From assembly GCF_001039005.1 (NCBI RefSeq), contig NZ_LDWR01000063.1, positions 1-64,000 of the forward strand: a DNA stretch of 64,000 nt, read 5' to 3'. The position numbers and the translations under genes are program-made. How positions within the stretch are numbered: the first letter of the stretch is position 1; each line of letters starts with the position of its first letter. The stretch is from Burkholderia cepacia (GTDB taxonomy: Bacteria > Pseudomonadota > Gammaproteobacteria > Burkholderiales > Burkholderiaceae). Of this stretch, positions 52,279 through 60,740 are shown piece by piece. Under the pieces are notes generated by a model. The model was given only the letters and a program-made list of their open reading frames with translations, did no database searches and was not told the DNA's origin.

Positions 52279-52298
52279 TCGACAGGAGACGCAGCACG

Positions 52299-53735
52299 AT
52301 GAAAATCTACGACCAGTTCTATATCGATGGCGCGTGGCGCAAACCGGCCGGAACCGGCACGATCGACGTGATCGACTCGGGCACCGAAGCCGTGATCGGC
52401 CGGATTCCGGAGGGCGTCGCGTCCGATGCGCAGGATGCGATCCGCGCGGCGCGCGCGGCCTTCGACGCGTGGGCGGCCACGCCGGCCGCGACGCGCGCAG
52501 GCTACCTGCGCAAGATCGTCGAGCATCTGCAGGCACGCAGCGAGGAACTCGCGCAGTCGATCACGGGCGAAGTCGGTATGCCGATCAAGCTGTCGCGCGC
52601 GATCCAGGTCGGCGGCCCGATCTACAACTGGAAGGCATACGCGAAGCTCGCCGAGTCGTTCGAATTCGAGGCGCAGGTCGGCAACTCGCTCGTCGTGCGC
52701 GAGCCGGTCGGCGTTGTCGCGGCGATCACGCCGTGGAACTACCCGCTCAATCAGGTCACGCTGAAGGTCGCACCGGCGCTCGCGGCGGGCTGCACGGTCG
52801 TCCTGAAGCCGTCCGAAGTCGCGCCGCTCAACGCATTCATGCTCGCCGAGGCGATTCATGAAGCCGGTTTGCCGCCCGGCGTGTTCAACCTCGTGTGCGG
52901 TTATGGCCCGGTGGTCGGCGAGGTGCTGGCGATCGATCCGGACGTCGACATGGTGTCGTTCACGGGCTCGACGCGTGCCGGCAAGCGCGTGGCCGAGCTG
53001 GCGGCCGCGGGCGTCAAGCGCGTTGCGCTCGAACTGGGCGGCAAGTCGGCGTCGGTGATCCTCGACGACGCCGATTTCGCGACGGCGGTGAAGGGCACGG
53101 TCAACGCGTGCTACCTGAACGCGGGCCAGACCTGCTCCGCGCACACGCGCATGCTGGTGCCGGAAGCGCGTTACGAAGAGGCGCGCGAGATCGCGAAGGC
53201 CGCGGCCGAAACCTATGTCGCCGGCGACCCGCGACAGGACGCAACGCGCCTCGGTGCACTCGCGTCGGCCGTGCAGCAGCAGCGCGTGCAGGCGTATATC
53301 CAGCGCGGCATCGACGAAGGCGCGGAACTCGTGACGGGCGGCACGGGCCTGCCGGAAGGGCTCGCGAAGGGCTTCTTCGTGAAGCCGACCGTGTTCGGCC
53401 GCGTCGATCCGAAATCGACGATCGCGCAGGAAGAGATCTTCGGGCCGGTGCTGTCGATCATCACGTATCGCGACGAAGACGAGGCCGTGCGGATCGCGAA
53501 CGATTCGCCGTACGGGCTCGGCGGCGCGGTATGGGCCGGCAGCGACGAACGCGCGATGGGCGTCGCGCGCCGCATCCGCACGGGGCAGGTCGACATCAAC
53601 GGCGGCACATGGAACGGCGCCGCGCCGTTCGGCGGCTACAAGCAGTCGGGGCATGGCCGCGAGAACGGCGTGTACGGGCTCGAAGAGTATCTCGAGTACA
53701 AGTCGATGCAGCTCAAGCCAGCGAAGCCGGCCTGA
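52299..53735 (+). CDS. NAD(P)-dependent aldehyde dehydrogenase
   Basis: A 478-residue aldehyde dehydrogenase. Nucleophile Cys is in [11 protein letters not shown] (about residues 272-282), the catalytic Glu in [10 protein letters not shown] (about 245), and the cofactor block [21 protein letters not shown] at 143-163. The ATG at 52299 has CAGGAG upstream. It carries its own terminator, so it is monocistronic behind the structured leader. Substrate is not evident; the N terminus ([12 protein letters not shown]) is of the broad-specificity type. Confidence 0.92.
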   Translation: MKIYDQFYIDGAWRKPAGTGTIDVIDSGTEAVIGRIPEGVASDAQDAIRAARAAFDAWAATPAATRAGYLRKIVEHLQARSEELAQSITGEVGMPIKLSRAIQVGGPIYNWKAYAKLAESFEFEAQVGNSLVVREPVGVVAAITPWNYPLNQVTLKVAPALAAGCTVVLKPSEVAPLNAFMLAEAIHEAGLPPGVFNLVCGYGPVVGEVLAIDPDVDMVSFTGSTRAGKRVAELAAAGVKRVALELGGKSASVILDDADFATAVKGTVNACYLNAGQTCSAHTRMLVPEARYEEAREIAKAAAETYVAGDPRQDATRLGALASAVQQQRVQAYIQRGIDEGAELVTGGTGLPEGLAKGFFVKPTVFGRVDPKSTIAQEEIFGPVLSIITYRDEDEAVRIANDSPYGLGGAVWAGSDERAMGVARRIRTGQVDINGGTWNGAAPFGGYKQSGHGRENGVYGLEEYLEYKSMQLKPAKPA

Positions 53736-53758
53736 GCGCTTCGCCGCGCATGAACCGG

Positions 53759-53787
53759 AAACGGCACGCTTGCGTGCCGTTTTTTTA
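53759..53787 (+). terminator. Terminator after the aldehyde dehydrogenase gene
   Basis: AAACGGCACGC-TTGC-GTGCCGTTT followed by seven T; perfect 9-bp core stem. Confidence 0.93.
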
Positions 53788-53858
53788 TTGACGCGCGTCA
53801 AGGTGCGCGGCGGTGGATCGTCGATCATCGCGGTTCCGATGTTCCGACGAGGTTTCAG

Positions 53859-55049
53859 ATGACCGTACGCAGTTCCTTTCCGCCGCTGACGATTCGCGGC
53901 CGCACCTTGTTGCCCGTCGTGCAGGGCGGCATGGGCGTCGGCATCTCCGCACACCGGCTGGCGGGCAGCGTCGCCCGCGAAGGCGCGGTCGGCACGATCG
54001 CGAGCATCGACCTGCGCCACCATCATGCGGACCTGCTCGCGCGGTGCCGCGCGCAACCCGATCGCGCGACGCTCGAGGCCGCGAACCTCGAGGCGCTCGC
54101 CCGCGAGATCCGTCTCGCGAAGACCTACAGCGAAGGGCGCGGGATGATCGCGGTCAACGTGATGAAGGCCGTGAGCGCGCATGCCGACTACGTGCGCGTC
54201 GCGTGCGACGAAGGCGCGGACGCGATCGTGATGGGCGCGGGCCTGCCGCTCGACCTGCCCGATCTCACGCAAGGACACGACATCGCGCTGATCCCGATCC
54301 TGTCGGACAGCCGCGGGATCGCGCTGGTGCTGAAGAAATGGATGAAGAAGGGACGTCTGCCCGATGCGCTCGTGATCGAGCATCCGGCGCATGCGGGCGG
54401 CCACCTCGGCGTCACGCAGATCGACGACATGCACGACCCGCGATTCGATTTCGCACGCGTGCTCGACGAGACCGCGCAGGTGATGGCGTCGCTCGGCCTC
54501 GCGCGCGAGACGATCCCGCTGATCGTTGCGGGCGGGATCAACAACCACGACACGGTGCGCGCGGCGTTCGCGGCCGGCGCGAACGGCGTGCAGGTCGGGA
54601 CGCCGTTCGCGGTGACGGAAGAGGGCGATGCGCATCCGGATTTCAAGCGCGTGCTCGCCGACGCGACGCCCGACGACATCGTCGAATTCGTCAGCGTGAC
54701 GGGGCTGCCAGCGCGCGCGGTGAAGACGCCGTGGCTCGATCGTTACCTGCGCAACGAGACGCGCATCCGCAACAAGCTCGGCGCGCTGAAGCAGCGCTGT
54801 CCGACCGCGCTCGAATGTCTGAGTGTGTGCGGACTGCGCGACGGCATCGAGAAGTTCGGCCATTTCTGCATCGATACGCGGCTCGCGGCTGCGTTGCGCG
54901 GCGACGTCGCGAACGGGCTGTTCTTCCGCGGCCGCGAAGCGCTGCCGTTCGGCCGTGCGATCCGCAGCGTGCGCGACTTGCTCGACCTGCTGCTGACAGG
55001 CCGGGCGACCGAGCCTGCGGCAAACCGTCCCACGTTTACGCTGGCTTGA
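53859..55049 (+). CDS. Nitronate monooxygenase family flavoprotein
   Basis: A 396-residue FMN-dependent TIM-barrel protein of the nitronate monooxygenase/NPD family, which oxidises toxic nitroalkane anions. N-terminal VVQGGMGVGISAHRLAGSVA (about residues 19-38) and AGGHLG with the catalytic-type His (about 176-182) are present, along with phosphate-binding LIVAGGINNHDTVRAAFAAGANGVQVGTPF. The cysteine-containing C-terminal region (CLSVCGLRDG...FGHFCID) is longer than in short NMOs. Some members of this branch act as other FMN enzymes, so activity is family level. Confidence 0.85.
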   Translation: MTVRSSFPPLTIRGRTLLPVVQGGMGVGISAHRLAGSVAREGAVGTIASIDLRHHHADLLARCRAQPDRATLEAANLEALAREIRLAKTYSEGRGMIAVNVMKAVSAHADYVRVACDEGADAIVMGAGLPLDLPDLTQGHDIALIPILSDSRGIALVLKKWMKKGRLPDALVIEHPAHAGGHLGVTQIDDMHDPRFDFARVLDETAQVMASLGLARETIPLIVAGGINNHDTVRAAFAAGANGVQVGTPFAVTEEGDAHPDFKRVLADATPDDIVEFVSVTGLPARAVKTPWLDRYLRNETRIRNKLGALKQRCPTALECLSVCGLRDGIEKFGHFCIDTRLAAALRGDVANGLFFRGREALPFGRAIRSVRDLLDLLLTGRATEPAANRPTFTLA

Positions 55050-55114
55050 CGGATATCAAGATGTCGAAAAGACCCTACGAGGAGAATGGAAACCATTCTT
55101 TGGGGGTCCGTACC

Positions 55115-55756
55115 ATGCATAAAACGATTCGAACTTGTGTCACCGCTGCCGCCGTCGCGGCAAGCCTCGTCGCGATGCCTTCGCTGTCGCACGCAGCGTC
55201 GCCGGGCGACGGCATCAATCAGGGTGACGTACTGGTTCGACTGCGCGCGATCAGCATCCAGCCTAACGAGCGCGCGAGCGACACGCTGGGTGCGCTCAAC
55301 GTCGGTGTGAACAACGCGATCGTGCCCGAGCTCGACTTCACGTACATGATCCGCGATTACCTCGGTGTCGAGCTGATCCTCGGCACGTCGCGGCACCAGT
55401 TGACGTCGAGCCTCGGCAATCTCGGCGGCGTGGGCGTGCTGCCGCCGACGCTGCTGCTGCAGTATCACTTCAACCATGCGGGCAAGGTGCGTCCGTACGT
55501 CGGCGCCGGGGTGAACTACACGTACTTCTACAACAACGGGCTCAACGTCGGCGGGGAGGGCGTGTCGATCAACAAGAGCAGCTTCGGCCCCGCGCTGCAG
55601 TTCGGCGTCGACGTGCAGGTGACGAAGAAGGTGTTCATGAACGTTGACGTGAAGAAGATCTGGATGAGCACCGATGCGACGCTCGGCGACAAGGGCATCG
55701 GCACGCTGCACATCGATCCGCTGATCGTCGGCGTGGGCGTCGGGATGAAGTTCTAG
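55115..55756 (+). CDS. ompW: OmpW family outer membrane protein
   Basis: A 213-residue OmpW protein: signal peptide to about residue 27 (LSHAASPGD), then eight-stranded barrel sequence with GDVLVRLRAISIQPN at the start and the family blocks PTLLLQYHF, KVRPYVGAGVNYTYFY, and the closing strand IVGVGVGMKF ending in aromatic Phe. OmpW forms a narrow hydrophobic channel in the outer membrane. The start ATG 55115 is preceded by GGGGG; the frame runs on upstream, but that is shadow sequence in the nitronate gene. Confidence 0.93.
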   Translation: MHKTIRTCVTAAAVAASLVAMPSLSHAASPGDGINQGDVLVRLRAISIQPNERASDTLGALNVGVNNAIVPELDFTYMIRDYLGVELILGTSRHQLTSSLGNLGGVGVLPPTLLLQYHFNHAGKVRPYVGAGVNYTYFYNNGLNVGGEGVSINKSSFGPALQFGVDVQVTKKVFMNVDVKKIWMSTDATLGDKGIGTLHIDPLIVGVGVGMKF

Positions 55757-55830
55757 ACGCGGCGGGAAAAAACAGAGTTGGGGTTGGCGGCATGGCAGTC
55801 GGCATGCCGCTTTTTTTTTGCGCGGCGGAT

Positions 55831-56070
55831 TTACAGCTTGTCGTACTGGAAGCGCATCGCGGTGCCTTCGCGCGTGATGCGCTCCCACACCGCGCGCTTT
55901 TCGTCGTCGCTCAGGAACACCCAGTTCGATACTTCGGCGGCCGTGCGGCCGCAGCCCTTGCAGACTTCGTCGAAGAGGGTCGAGCACACGCCGATGCAGG
56001 GGCTGTCGGGCAGGTCGTGGAGATTGGAGGCCATCGGGAGGGTTCGCGCAGTTGAATCGTCAGCCGCCAT
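55831..56070 (-). CDS. DUF1289 (Fe-S/zinc cysteine motif) protein
   Basis: A 79-residue protein with the DUF1289 motif CIGVCSTLFDEVCKGCGRTAAEVSNW: four cysteines (C-x3-C-x7-C-x2-C spacing) that could hold a metal. E. coli YdhL belongs to this family; the function is unknown. The start is uncertain: ATG 56070 (MAADDSTARTL) is chosen, but ATG 56034 (MASNLHDLPD) is nearer the motif. It ends on the minus strand at 55831, near the ompW 3' end, with no strong terminator visible. Confidence 0.8.
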   Translation of the reverse strand: MAADDSTARTLPMASNLHDLPDSPCIGVCSTLFDEVCKGCGRTAAEVSNWVFLSDDEKRAVWERITREGTAMRFQYDKL

Positions 56071-56559
56071 TTTAATGCATCGCGGCCGCCCGGTCGGGCG
56101 GGTGCGGCCGGCATGCTGTACCGGTGCGGGGTCGTGACAGTACGACCCCGCACCGGCAAGGGCGCACGGCAACGGCTTGCCGGCTGGATCGACAGCCAGG
56201 CCCCGGGCCTAGGTGCGCGCGACGCGCGTCGCGATTCCGCCGGCGAAACAAGCGGCGCGCACACCCGCCGAACGGGCCGCCCGCCCGGCTCGCGAACGTC
56301 GTTTCGCCGCCGCCGGTTTTTCCCTGTGGACAGCCGCCGATTACCCGATAAAATTCCCCCGGAACACCCCGCCACGCGGGCGGCCTGACTGGCCGGCGGC
56401 GGGAATCTGTTCCGTTTGCGCGACACCGGCATGATTTTTTTGTGACGTAGCGCGAATGGTGGTAGTTTTCGGGGTTTTCGAGGGGCGGAGCACCAGAATG
56501 CGCCGCCATGACGAGGCAGACGGCAGCCGGACAACGTGTCCGGCCGGAGGGAGAGCGGG
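56071..56559. other. 489-bp intergenic region upstream of potF
   Basis: This holds the very strong hairpin at 56121-56156 and, closer to potF, AT-richer sequence around 56420-56475 (TGATTTTTTTGTGACG, TTTTCGGGGTTTTCG) that probably contains the potF promoter. I could not fix a -35/-10 pair by eye. No gene is seen. Confidence 0.4.
56121..56156. repeat. Perfect 15-bp inverted repeat without T tract
   Basis: CCGGTGCGGGGTCGT-GACAGT-ACGACCCCGCACCGG is a perfect 15-bp stem with a six-base loop. Neither side carries a T run, so it is not a standard terminator. It may be a protein-binding palindrome or a structured RNA element near the DUF1289 promoter side. Confidence 0.8.
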
Positions 56560-57657
56560 ATGAAAGCAAAGGTAGTGGGCCGGTTCGCAGCGCTCGCGCT
56601 GTGCGTGGGTGCATCGGCGGCAGCAGCAGCGAAGGATACGCAGCTCAATGTCTATAACTGGTCCGACTACATTGCGAAGGACACGATCCCGAACTTCGAG
56701 AAGCAGTCGGGCGTGAAGGTCCGCTACGACAACTACGACAGCGACGACACGCTGCAGGCGAAGCTGCTGACGGGCAGCTCGGGCTACGACATCGTCGTGC
56801 CGACCAGCAACTACGCGGGCAAGCAGATCGCCGCCGGCATCTTCGCGCCGCTCGACAAATCGAAGCTGCCGAACCTCAAGTATCTCGATCCGCAACTGAT
56901 GGCGCTCGTCGCCGGCGCGGACCCGGGCAACAAGTATTCGGTGCCCTGGGCGTACGGCACGACCGGTCTCGCGTACAACCTGACGAAGGCGCAGCAGGCA
57001 CTCGGCAAGGTCCCGCTCGACAACTGGGACATCCTGTTCAAACCGGAAAACCTCGCGAAGCTGAAGACCTGCGGCGTGTCGGTGCTCGACGCGCCCGACC
57101 AGATGTTCGCGGCTGCGCTGCACTACATCGGCAAGGATCCAATGAGCACGAACCCGGCCGACTACAAGGCCGCGATGGACGTGCTGAAGAAGATCCGCCC
57201 GTACATCACGCAATTCAACTCGTCGGGCTACATCAACGACCTGGTCGGCGGCGACATCTGCTTCGCGTTCGGCTGGTCGGGAGACGTCGTGATCGCGAAG
57301 CATCGCGCGATCGAAGCGAAGAAGCCGTACAAGGTCGAGTACTACATTCCGAAGGGCGGCGCGCCGGTGTGGTTCGACGTGATGGCGATCCCGAAGGACG
57401 CGAAGAACAAGGATGCCGCGCTGCAGTGGATCAACTACATCGAGGATCCGAAGGTGCACGCGGCGATCACGAACGCGGTGTACTACCCGAGCGCCAACGC
57501 CGAGGCCCGCAAGTACGTGCGGCCCGACGTCGCGAACGACCCGGCCGTCTACCCGCCGGCCGACGTCGTGAAGACGCTGTTCCTGCTCAAGCCGCTGCCG
57601 CCTGAAATCCAGCGCCTGCAGACGCGTCTGTGGACCGAGCTGAAGTCGGGCCGCTGA
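56560..57657 (+). CDS. potF: Polyamine ABC transporter substrate-binding protein
   Basis: A 365-residue periplasmic binding protein of the PotD/PotF family. The signal peptide ends about AAAAAK (residue 24) and the mature part starts LNVYNWSDYIAKDTIPNFE, the family hallmark. SGYDIVVPTSNYAGKQI and VPWAYGTTGLAYN are ligand-lobe blocks; the Trp and Asp of NWSDY normally contact the polyamine. GGAGGGAG precedes the ATG. The operon order F-G-H-I with closely coupled genes matches the E. coli putrescine importer; the exact polyamine (putrescine or spermidine) is inferred. Confidence 0.92.
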   Translation: MKAKVVGRFAALALCVGASAAAAAKDTQLNVYNWSDYIAKDTIPNFEKQSGVKVRYDNYDSDDTLQAKLLTGSSGYDIVVPTSNYAGKQIAAGIFAPLDKSKLPNLKYLDPQLMALVAGADPGNKYSVPWAYGTTGLAYNLTKAQQALGKVPLDNWDILFKPENLAKLKTCGVSVLDAPDQMFAAALHYIGKDPMSTNPADYKAAMDVLKKIRPYITQFNSSGYINDLVGGDICFAFGWSGDVVIAKHRAIEAKKPYKVEYYIPKGGAPVWFDVMAIPKDAKNKDAALQWINYIEDPKVHAAITNAVYYPSANAEARKYVRPDVANDPAVYPPADVVKTLFLLKPLPPEIQRLQTRLWTELKSGR

Positions 57658-57684
57658 CGCGAGCGAAGTGAACCAGCAGTCATG

Positions 57685-57709
57685 AAGCCCCTGGTGCCCC
57701 CGGGGGCTT
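57685..57709 (+). other. Intercistronic hairpin between potF and potG
   Basis: AAGCCCC-TGGTGCCCCCG-GGGGCTT, then TTG, is a short stem 27 bp after the potF stop. Such hairpins after the binding-protein gene commonly protect the upstream message so that it is made in excess over the membrane genes. Partial termination is also possible. Confidence 0.6.
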
Positions 57710-57742
57710 TGTTCGTCAAACGCAGGAGAGAAGCAGCACATC

Positions 57743-58903
57743 ATGAATAGCCAGTCGGGTGGGCCGGTCGCGGGCGCACCGTCCTCCGTTTACGCCTCCG
57801 GCGCCGATGCGCGCGCCGAGAACTTTGTCCAGATCGTCGACGTCGTCAAGAAATTCGGCGACACCGAAGCCGTGCGCAGCGTCAATCTGACCGTGCGCCA
57901 GGGCGAGCTGTTCGCGCTGCTCGGCAGCTCGGGCTGCGGCAAGTCGACGTTGCTGCGGATGCTCGCGGGCCTCGAGACGGTCACGTCGGGCAAGATCCTG
58001 ATCGACGGCGAGGACCTCGCGCAGATGCCGCCGTACAAGCGGCCCGTGAACATGATGTTCCAGTCGTATGCGCTGTTCCCGCACATGTCGGTCGAGTCGA
58101 ACGTCGCGTTCGGCCTCAAGCAGGAAGGCGTGCCGAAGGCCGAACTGAGGGAGCGCGTCGCCGCGGCGCTCGAACTCGTGCAGATGAGCAAGTACGCGAA
58201 GCGCAAGCCGCATCAGCTGTCGGGCGGCCAGCAGCAGCGCGTCGCGCTCGCCCGCTCGCTGGTCAAGCGCCCGAAGCTGTTGCTGCTCGACGAGCCGATG
58301 TCCGCGCTCGACAAGCAGATCCGCCAGCGCACGCAGATCGAACTCGTCAACATCCTGAACAAGGTCGGTGTCACCTGCATGATGGTCACGCACGACCAGG
58401 AAGAAGCGATGACGATGGCGAATCGCCTCGCGGTGATGAGCGAAGGGCAGATCGTGCAGATCGGCTCGCCGAACGAAGTGTACGAATATCCGAACAGCCG
58501 CTTCTCGGCCGAATTCATCGGCTCGACGAACCTGTTCGACGGCGTGACCGTCGAGGATGAACCCGACCACGTGTACATCGAATCGCCGGAACTGCCGAGC
58601 CGGCTGTACGTGAGCCACGGCATCTCGGGCCCGCTCGGGATGCCGGTCACGGTGTCGGTGCGCCCCGAGCGGATCGCGCTCACGCGCAAGCCGCCCGAAG
58701 GCGCGTTCAACTGGGCGCGCGGCAGGATCAGCAACGTCGCGTACATGGGTGGTTATTCGCTGTATCACGTGAAGCTCGACGCGGGCAAGACGGTGATCGC
58801 GAACGTGTCGAGCCTCGCGATTTCCGAGCTCGACACGCCGGCGCTCGGCGACGAGATCTACGTGCGCTGGAGCGCGACCGCGGGTGTGGTGCTGACGTCA
58901 TGA
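57743..58903 (+). CDS. potG: Polyamine ABC transporter ATP-binding protein
   Basis: A 386-residue ABC ATPase with the importer's C-terminal regulatory TOBE domain. Walker A is GSSGCGKS (about residues 58-65), signature LSGGQQQRVALARS, Walker B LLLLDEPMSALD and switch His in VTHDQEEAMTMANR; the Q loop is FQSYALFPHM. The ~130-residue C-terminal part (TVSVRPERIALTRK, MGGYSLYHVKLDAGK) is the TOBE domain. GGAG lies upstream. ATGA overlap with potH. Confidence 0.94.
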   Translation: MNSQSGGPVAGAPSSVYASGADARAENFVQIVDVVKKFGDTEAVRSVNLTVRQGELFALLGSSGCGKSTLLRMLAGLETVTSGKILIDGEDLAQMPPYKRPVNMMFQSYALFPHMSVESNVAFGLKQEGVPKAELRERVAAALELVQMSKYAKRKPHQLSGGQQQRVALARSLVKRPKLLLLDEPMSALDKQIRQRTQIELVNILNKVGVTCMMVTHDQEEAMTMANRLAVMSEGQIVQIGSPNEVYEYPNSRFSAEFIGSTNLFDGVTVEDEPDHVYIESPELPSRLYVSHGISGPLGMPVTVSVRPERIALTRKPPEGAFNWARGRISNVAYMGGYSLYHVKLDAGKTVIANVSSLAISELDTPALGDEIYVRWSATAGVVLTS

Positions 58904-59826
58904 CCACGTTCAAGTCCCTGCTCGAGTGGCCGGTGCGGCGCTTCAATCTGACGGGCGCGACGGCGGTCGTCGCCGGGCCGTTCACGTGGCTCGTGCTGTT
59001 CTTCCTCGTGCCGTTCGTGCTGGTCGTCAAGATCAGCTTCGCGGAGCTGCAGCTCGGCATCCCGCCGTACACGGAGCTCGCGTCGTACGCGGACGGTGTT
59101 GTGCACGTCGCGCTGAACCTGTCGCACTACGCGTTCCTGTTCACGGACAGCCTGTATTTCGCGACCTACGTGAACTCGGTGTGGGTGGCCGCGGTCACGA
59201 CGCTGCTGTGCCTGCTGCTCGGCTATCCGATGGCGTACTACATCGCGCGCTCGAACCCGGCGACCCGCAACCTGCTGATGATGGGCGTGATGCTGCCGTT
59301 CTGGACGTCGTTCCTGATCCGCGTGTACGCGTGGATCGGCATCCTGAAGAACAACGGCCTGCTGAACAACTTCCTGATGGGGATCGGCCTGACCCATACG
59401 CCGATCGAGCTGTACCGCACGAACTACGCGGTGTACATCGGGATGGTGTATTCGTACCTGCCGTTCCTCGTGATGCCGCTTTACGCGCACCTCGTGAAGA
59501 TGGACCTGCGCCTGCTCGAGGCCGCGTACGACCTCGGCGCCAAGCCGTGGAAGGCGTTCGTGCAGATCACGCTGCCGCTGTCGAAGAACGGGATCATCGC
59601 GGGCTGCCTGCTGGTGTTCATCCCGGCGGTGGGCGAGTACGTGATTCCCGAACTGCTCGGCGGCGCGAACACGCTGATGATCGGCCGCGTGATGTGGAAT
59701 GAGTTCTTCAACAACGCGGACTGGCCGATGGCGTCGGCCGTGACCTGCGCGATGGTGCTGCTGCTGCTCGTGCCGATGGCGATGTTCCAGCATTTCCAGG
59801 CGAAGGAGCAGGAGGGCCGTCGATGA
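58900..59826 (+). CDS. potH: Polyamine ABC transporter permease
   Basis: A 308-residue inner membrane permease with six hydrophobic segments. The EAA cytoplasmic loop is present as EAAYDLGAKPWKAFVQITLPLSKNG (about residues 207-231). The PotB/PotH N-terminal form (GPFTWLVLFFLVPFVLVVKISF) is clear. It pairs with PotI to form the channel. Starts on an ATGA junction with potG and ends on an ATGA junction with potI. Confidence 0.94.
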   Translation: MTTFKSLLEWPVRRFNLTGATAVVAGPFTWLVLFFLVPFVLVVKISFAELQLGIPPYTELASYADGVVHVALNLSHYAFLFTDSLYFATYVNSVWVAAVTTLLCLLLGYPMAYYIARSNPATRNLLMMGVMLPFWTSFLIRVYAWIGILKNNGLLNNFLMGIGLTHTPIELYRTNYAVYIGMVYSYLPFLVMPLYAHLVKMDLRLLEAAYDLGAKPWKAFVQITLPLSKNGIIAGCLLVFIPAVGEYVIPELLGGANTLMIGRVMWNEFFNNADWPMASAVTCAMVLLLLVPMAMFQHFQAKEQEGRR

Positions 59827-60644
59827 AGCCGAATCGTTACCTGCAGTTCGCGGCGCTGTTTGCCGGCTTCGCGTTCCTGTACATCCCGATCATCAGCCTG
59901 ATCGTCTATTCGTTCAACGAGTCGAAGCTCGTTACCGTGTGGTCGGGCTTCTCGTTCAAGTGGTATTCGGCGCTGGTGGAGGACGACGAGCTGCTGACCG
60001 CCGCGTGGTTGTCGTTGAAGATCGGCGTGCTGACCGCGTTCGCGTCGGTGTTCATCGGCACGTGGGCCGGCTTCGTGCTCGCGCGGATGGGCCGCTTTCG
60101 CGGTTTCGCGCTGTTCAGCGGGATGATCAACGCGCCACTCGTGATTCCCGAGGTGATCCAGGGAATCTCGCTGCTGCTGTTGTTCATCGAACTGGCGAAG
60201 TGGATCGGCTGGCCGGCCGAGCGCGGCGTGTTCACGATCTGGCTCGGCCACGTGATGCTGTGCATCTCGTACGTCGCGATCATCGTGCAGTCGCGCGTGC
60301 GCGAGCTGAACCCGTCGCTGGAGGAAGCCGCGCTCGATCTCGGCGCGACGCCGCTGAAGGTCTTCTTCACGATCACGCTGCCGCTGATCTCGCAGGCGCT
60401 GATCGCGGGCTGGCTGCTGTCGTTCACGCTGTCGATCGACGACCTCGTGCTGTCGGCGTTCCTGTCGGGCCCCGGCTCGACGACGCTGCCGCTCGTCGTG
60501 TTCTCGCGCGTGCGCCTCGGGCTGAACCCGGAGATGAACGCGCTCGCGACGCTGTTCATCGTCGCGGTGACGGCCGGCGTCGTGATCGCGAACTTCGTGA
60601 TGCTGCGTCAGGAACGCAAGCGGATGGCGGGGTTCGCGACCTGA
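59823..60644 (+). CDS. potI: Polyamine ABC transporter permease
   Basis: A 273-residue permease with six hydrophobic segments, the second channel half. The EAA loop EEAALDLGATPLKVFFTITLPLISQALI lies near residues 163-190. PotC/PotI-type start ALFAGFAFLYIPIISLIVYSFNESKLVTVW is diagnostic. It overlaps potH by four bases and is followed by a terminator, closing the potFGHI operon. Confidence 0.94.
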   Translation: MKPNRYLQFAALFAGFAFLYIPIISLIVYSFNESKLVTVWSGFSFKWYSALVEDDELLTAAWLSLKIGVLTAFASVFIGTWAGFVLARMGRFRGFALFSGMINAPLVIPEVIQGISLLLLFIELAKWIGWPAERGVFTIWLGHVMLCISYVAIIVQSRVRELNPSLEEAALDLGATPLKVFFTITLPLISQALIAGWLLSFTLSIDDLVLSAFLSGPGSTTLPLVVFSRVRLGLNPEMNALATLFIVAVTAGVVIANFVMLRQERKRMAGFAT

Positions 60645-60668
60645 CGGCTGCGTTGCTCGCAGCAATGA

Positions 60669-60708
60669 AAAACGCCCGGTGCCGACGACGAGTCGGGCCG
60701 GGCGTTTT
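60669..60708 (+). terminator. Terminator of the pot operon
   Basis: AAAACGCCCGG-...-CCGGGCGTTTT, an 11-bp outer stem with an inner part GCCGAC...GTCGG, ending in TTTT, 25 bp after the potI stop. It also faces the convergent gene at 60741, whose message would read AAAACGCCCGG...CCGGGCGTTTTTCATT, so it may work in both directions. Confidence 0.88.
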
Positions 60709-60740
60709 GCTTGGGCGCGCTGCGCGTGCTGCAGCGTCGG

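Noticed and set aside
53813-55114. Long frame running into ompW from the nitronate monooxygenase region
   Set aside because: It is a shadow of the nitronate gene; only the part from ATG 55115, with signal peptide and barrel motifs, is OmpW.
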